Shown here: positions 13,049-15,811 of the stretch, one piece after another
Position numbering within the stretch: the stretch's first letter is position 1
How the letters are laid out: the number at the start of each line of letters is the position of its first letter
Origin: an uncultured Planctomycetaceae bacterium
GTDB lineage: Bacteria; Planctomycetota; Planctomycetia; Planctomycetales; Planctomycetaceae
Length of the DNA stretch: 15,811 bases
NCBI GenBank assembly: GCA_903823545.1
Contig: CAIJTL010001488.1
Location: 1-15,811, forward strand
Direction of reading: 5' to 3'
Notes under the pieces: generated by a model
What the model saw: the letters and a program-made list of their open reading frames with translations, nothing else
Database searches by the model: none
What the model was told of the DNA's origin: nothing
Program-made: the position numbers and the translations under genes

Positions 13049-15808
13049 ATGTCAGACGAACGCCCAAGTCCTGATGAATTACTGGCACATGTGCAGGCGG
13101 ATGAAAACCGAGCACAGCGTGGGCGTTTAAAGATTTTCTTCGGTTATGCGGCTGGAGTTGGCAAGACGTATGCCATGCTCAAGGCCGCTCATCGCGAGCT
13201 TGCGGATGGAGTCGATGTTGTCGTCGGATATGTCGAACCACATGGGCGACGTGAGACCGAAGTTTTGCTGGAAGGACTGGAGGTTATTCCGTCGCTTCAA
13301 ATCCCCTATCGCGGCGTCATTGTGCGGGAGTTCGATCTCGACGCAGTACTCGCCCGACGACCGCAGCTTGTTCTGGTCGATGAGTTGGCGCATTCAAACG
13401 TAGAAGGTTCGCGACATGCCAAGCGTTGGCAAGATGTCGATGAGCTGTTGGAAGCTGGCATCAATGTCGACACGACTTTGAACGTGCAGCACATCGAAAG
13501 CCTCAACGATGTCATCGCGCAAATCACTGGGGTCGTCGTTCGCGAGACGCTCCCGGATGCCATATTAGAAAAGGCGGATGAATTTGAACTGGTCGATCTG
13601 ACGCCAGACGAATTGATCGAACGATTGCGCGAAGGGCGTATCTATGTTACCTCGCAGGCCGAGCGGGCACTCCAAAACTTTTTCCAAAAGACAAACCTTG
13701 TTGCATTGCGAGAACTGTCGCTACGACAAACAGCGAATCGTTTACGACGCGATGTCGATGCCGCTCGACATGGAAAGTCAACAACTTCGTCGTGGGCAAC
13801 TGGCGAACGATTGCTCGTTTGTGTCGGCCCAAGTCCAACAACAGCGCGTCTGATTCGTACCGCAAAACGAATGGCGGCAGCGTTCGGGTCAGAGTGGTTG
13901 GCCGTTGCGGTGGCAACTCGCAGCGAGGATCAACAACCGACCGCCGTCAGACAGCAAATCGCCAAGCACCTGCGACTCGCGGAGCAATTAGGGGCAGAGA
14001 CCCACATTCTCGTTGGTCAGAACATAGCCCTCACGATGTTGGAATATGCTCGCTTGCGGAATGTTTCCAAGATCATTGTTGGCAAGACGGCACAGCCCAC
14101 TTGGCGAAAGTGGCTCGCCGGAAGTGTGGTTGATGAGCTGTTGAAGGCCAGCGGCGAAATTGACGTTTATGTGATTCAAGGAGAAGAAGAGAAGGACGGA
14201 CCAACGCAAGCAGCGGCCGATGTGCCGAAGCGGCGATCGACGATCGAGTGGCGACATTACGTCGCGACCGTTGGAGTCATTGCCGTGTGTGGTTTGTTTG
14301 GCTTGTTGACACGAAGCCTCCACATGGCCGAAGCCAACATCGTGATGATCTTCCTGCTTGGGGTGGCTGTTGTTGCCACGCGACTCGGTCGCGGGCCGGC
14401 AGTCGTCGCGGCTGTGGCGAGCGTGCTAATCTTCGATTTTTGTTTCGTGCCGCCGTACTACAGCTTCGCGATCAGCGACACTCAATACGCGCTGACCTTT
14501 GTCGTGATGCTCGGAATCGGCTTGTTGATCAGCACACTGACGGCACGAATCCAAGAGCAATTGAAGATGTCACAGGCCCAGGAACGCCGGACTGCTTCGC
14601 TGTATCGGCTGACAAAACAGATCAGCGAACTGTCTGGTTCCGACTTTCTGATTCGCACCGCCGGTAAGCAGCTCTCGGAAATCTTTGCTGCCGAAGTTGT
14701 GATTTATTTACGCGAACGACGGCAAGAAAGTGATCGATCACGAGGCACGAACGAAATCAGTTTGCGGACTGGCGAAGAAACCAGCATCGCGAAGCGGCCG
14801 ATCAATGCGGTTGTCGCACAATGGGTCGCGGAGCACGATCAGATTGCAGGGGTCGGTACAGACACGCTTCCGAACGCAACAGCGCTTTTTGTTCCACTCA
14901 TTGGTTCACAGCGTACTGTCGGAGCCTTGGGTGTTAAGCCTCAAGATGCCGAACGTTTTCTTGATCCGGAGCAACGTCGGCTTCTGGAAACGTGCGCGAG
15001 TTTCATCGCGTTGTCGATCGAACGTGACCAGTCCGTGCTGGAGGCTCAAGAAGCTCAACTCGAAGTTCAATCGGAACAGCTTCGCAGTTCTCTGTTGAGT
15101 TCTGTGTCACACGATTTGCGTACGCCGTTGGCCTCAATTACCGGAGCTGCGTCGAGCTTGCTTGATGTTTCGACAGACCACGAATCGGCAGCGCGACGCG
15201 AATTGTTGCAGACGGTTGTCGAAGAATCGCAGCGACTCGCGCGTCTGTTCGACAACTTGTTGGATATGACTCGGCTAGAGTCCGGAGTCGTCAAACTCAA
15301 CAAGCAATGGCAAGTCCTGGAAGAGATCATCGGTTCGGCGCTGGCTCGCGTTCGGCGATTGCTGAGCCAGCATGTAATACACGTTGATTTGCCGTCAGAC
15401 CTGCCGCTGTTGTTATTGGATGGAGTGTTGATCGAGCAGGTCTTCGTCAACTTATTCGAGAACGCCGCTCGTTACACACCGGCCGGAAGTCACATCACCG
15501 TGAGCGCGAAGGCATTGAACCATCGTGTCGAGATTCGTGTGGCTGATAACGGACCAGGGATTCCATCGGGAAGCGAAGTCAAAATCTTTGAGAAGTTCTT
15601 CCGCGCTACAACGAGCACCCCTGACGGGCGACGTGGAGTCGGGCTTGGACTGGCGATCTGCCAAGGGATCGTTCAGGCTCACCACGGTTATATTCAGGCT
15701 TGCAACCGACACGAAGGGGGTGCCGAGTTCTTGATCTCGATTCCATGCGACGAACCTCCACCGCGAATTCTTTTGGAAGAAGCAGAATCGAATCCTGCTC
15801 CTCAATAA
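13049..15808 (+). CDS. kdpD: KdpD, sensor histidine kinase for K+ limitation
   Basis: This 919-residue inner-membrane sensor kinase (E. coli: 894) phosphorylates KdpE to switch on kdp expression. Domains in order: N-terminal KdpD domain with Walker A GYAAGVGKT (32-40) and Walker B LVLVDELAH (107-115); USP domain (about 253-378); four membrane helices (about 404-420, 430-446, 450-466 and 480-497); a GAF-like region (about 520-660); dimerisation/phosphoacceptor domain with His688 in SHDLRTPLASI; and ATPase domain with N box NLFENAARYT (801-810), G1 DNGPGIP (833-839), F box FEKFF (847-851) and G2 GVGLGLA (863-869). All catalytic motifs are intact. The gene lies downstream of the KimA-like transporter, separated by the MITE-like element. 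kdpE, normally next to kdpD, would be beyond the window edge. I do not see the c-di-AMP-binding USP motif (SxS...FTAxY) of Staphylococcus KdpD. Confidence 0.97.
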   Translation: MSDERPSPDELLAHVQADENRAQRGRLKIFFGYAAGVGKTYAMLKAAHRELADGVDVVVGYVEPHGRRETEVLLEGLEVIPSLQIPYRGVIVREFDLDAVLARRPQLVLVDELAHSNVEGSRHAKRWQDVDELLEAGINVDTTLNVQHIESLNDVIAQITGVVVRETLPDAILEKADEFELVDLTPDELIERLREGRIYVTSQAERALQNFFQKTNLVALRELSLRQTANRLRRDVDAARHGKSTTSSWATGERLLVCVGPSPTTARLIRTAKRMAAAFGSEWLAVAVATRSEDQQPTAVRQQIAKHLRLAEQLGAETHILVGQNIALTMLEYARLRNVSKIIVGKTAQPTWRKWLAGSVVDELLKASGEIDVYVIQGEEEKDGPTQAAADVPKRRSTIEWRHYVATVGVIAVCGLFGLLTRSLHMAEANIVMIFLLGVAVVATRLGRGPAVVAAVASVLIFDFCFVPPYYSFAISDTQYALTFVVMLGIGLLISTLTARIQEQLKMSQAQERRTASLYRLTKQISELSGSDFLIRTAGKQLSEIFAAEVVIYLRERRQESDRSRGTNEISLRTGEETSIAKRPINAVVAQWVAEHDQIAGVGTDTLPNATALFVPLIGSQRTVGALGVKPQDAERFLDPEQRRLLETCASFIALSIERDQSVLEAQEAQLEVQSEQLRSSLLSSVSHDLRTPLASITGAASSLLDVSTDHESAARRELLQTVVEESQRLARLFDNLLDMTRLESGVVKLNKQWQVLEEIIGSALARVRRLLSQHVIHVDLPSDLPLLLLDGVLIEQVFVNLFENAARYTPAGSHITVSAKALNHRVEIRVADNGPGIPSGSEVKIFEKFFRATTSTPDGRRGVGLGLAICQGIVQAHHGYIQACNRHEGGAEFLISIPCDEPPPRILLEEAESNPAPQ

Positions 15809-15811
15809 CGG

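Overview
The window looks like a chromosomal piece of a Gram-negative, probably planctomycete-type bacterium. This is inferred from moderate GC, weak or variable Shine-Dalgarno signals, many small GC-rich palindromic repeats between genes, and the gene complement. No rRNA or other phylogenetic marker is present, so the assignment is tentative. No tRNA, rRNA, CRISPR array or complete insertion sequence was seen.

Left part (1-5240): a RidA-family enamine/imine deaminase-like gene (+) converges on a secreted alpha/beta hydrolase gene (-), with a paired palindrome between them. The hydrolase gene diverges from a complete single-chain pyruvate carboxylase gene (pyc, +), which ends in a clear intrinsic terminator. 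These are housekeeping or ordinary accessory genes.

Right part (5240-15811): a long potassium-uptake locus, all on the + strand. A leader of more than 400 nt holds alternative inverted repeats and a nested hairpin that reaches the ribosome binding site. The gene order is: a 32-codon membrane mini-gene, kdpF, kdpA, kdpB, kdpC, a 61-codon two-helix membrane gene, a 609-residue transporter with a C-terminal universal stress protein (USP) domain, and kdpD. The first three genes, and kdpC with the 61-codon gene, are joined by ATGA stop/start overlaps. The response regulator kdpE is not in the window; kdpD ends 3 nt before its right edge.

The most notable point is the transporter between kdpC and kdpD. 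It would normally be called an APC or amino-acid permease. However, the residues known to coordinate K+ in the KUP-family transporter KimA align in it with the right spacing (D23/Y30, D96/T100/S104, S192/E195, Y348), and it carries the KUP-like signature GDWGTSRLY. I therefore read the locus as a composite K+ system: an ATP-driven high-affinity pump (KdpFABC), a KimA/KUP-like secondary K+ importer with its own USP sensor domain, and a USP-containing sensor kinase (KdpD).

The operon is also decorated with small repeats. The kdpA-kdpB and kdpB-kdpC gaps each carry the same 26-nt palindromic unit as an inverted pair (REPIN-like). The transporter-kdpD gap holds a 126-bp MITE-like element with 13-bp perfect terminal inverted repeats and a 6-bp direct repeat that includes the transporter's stop codon.
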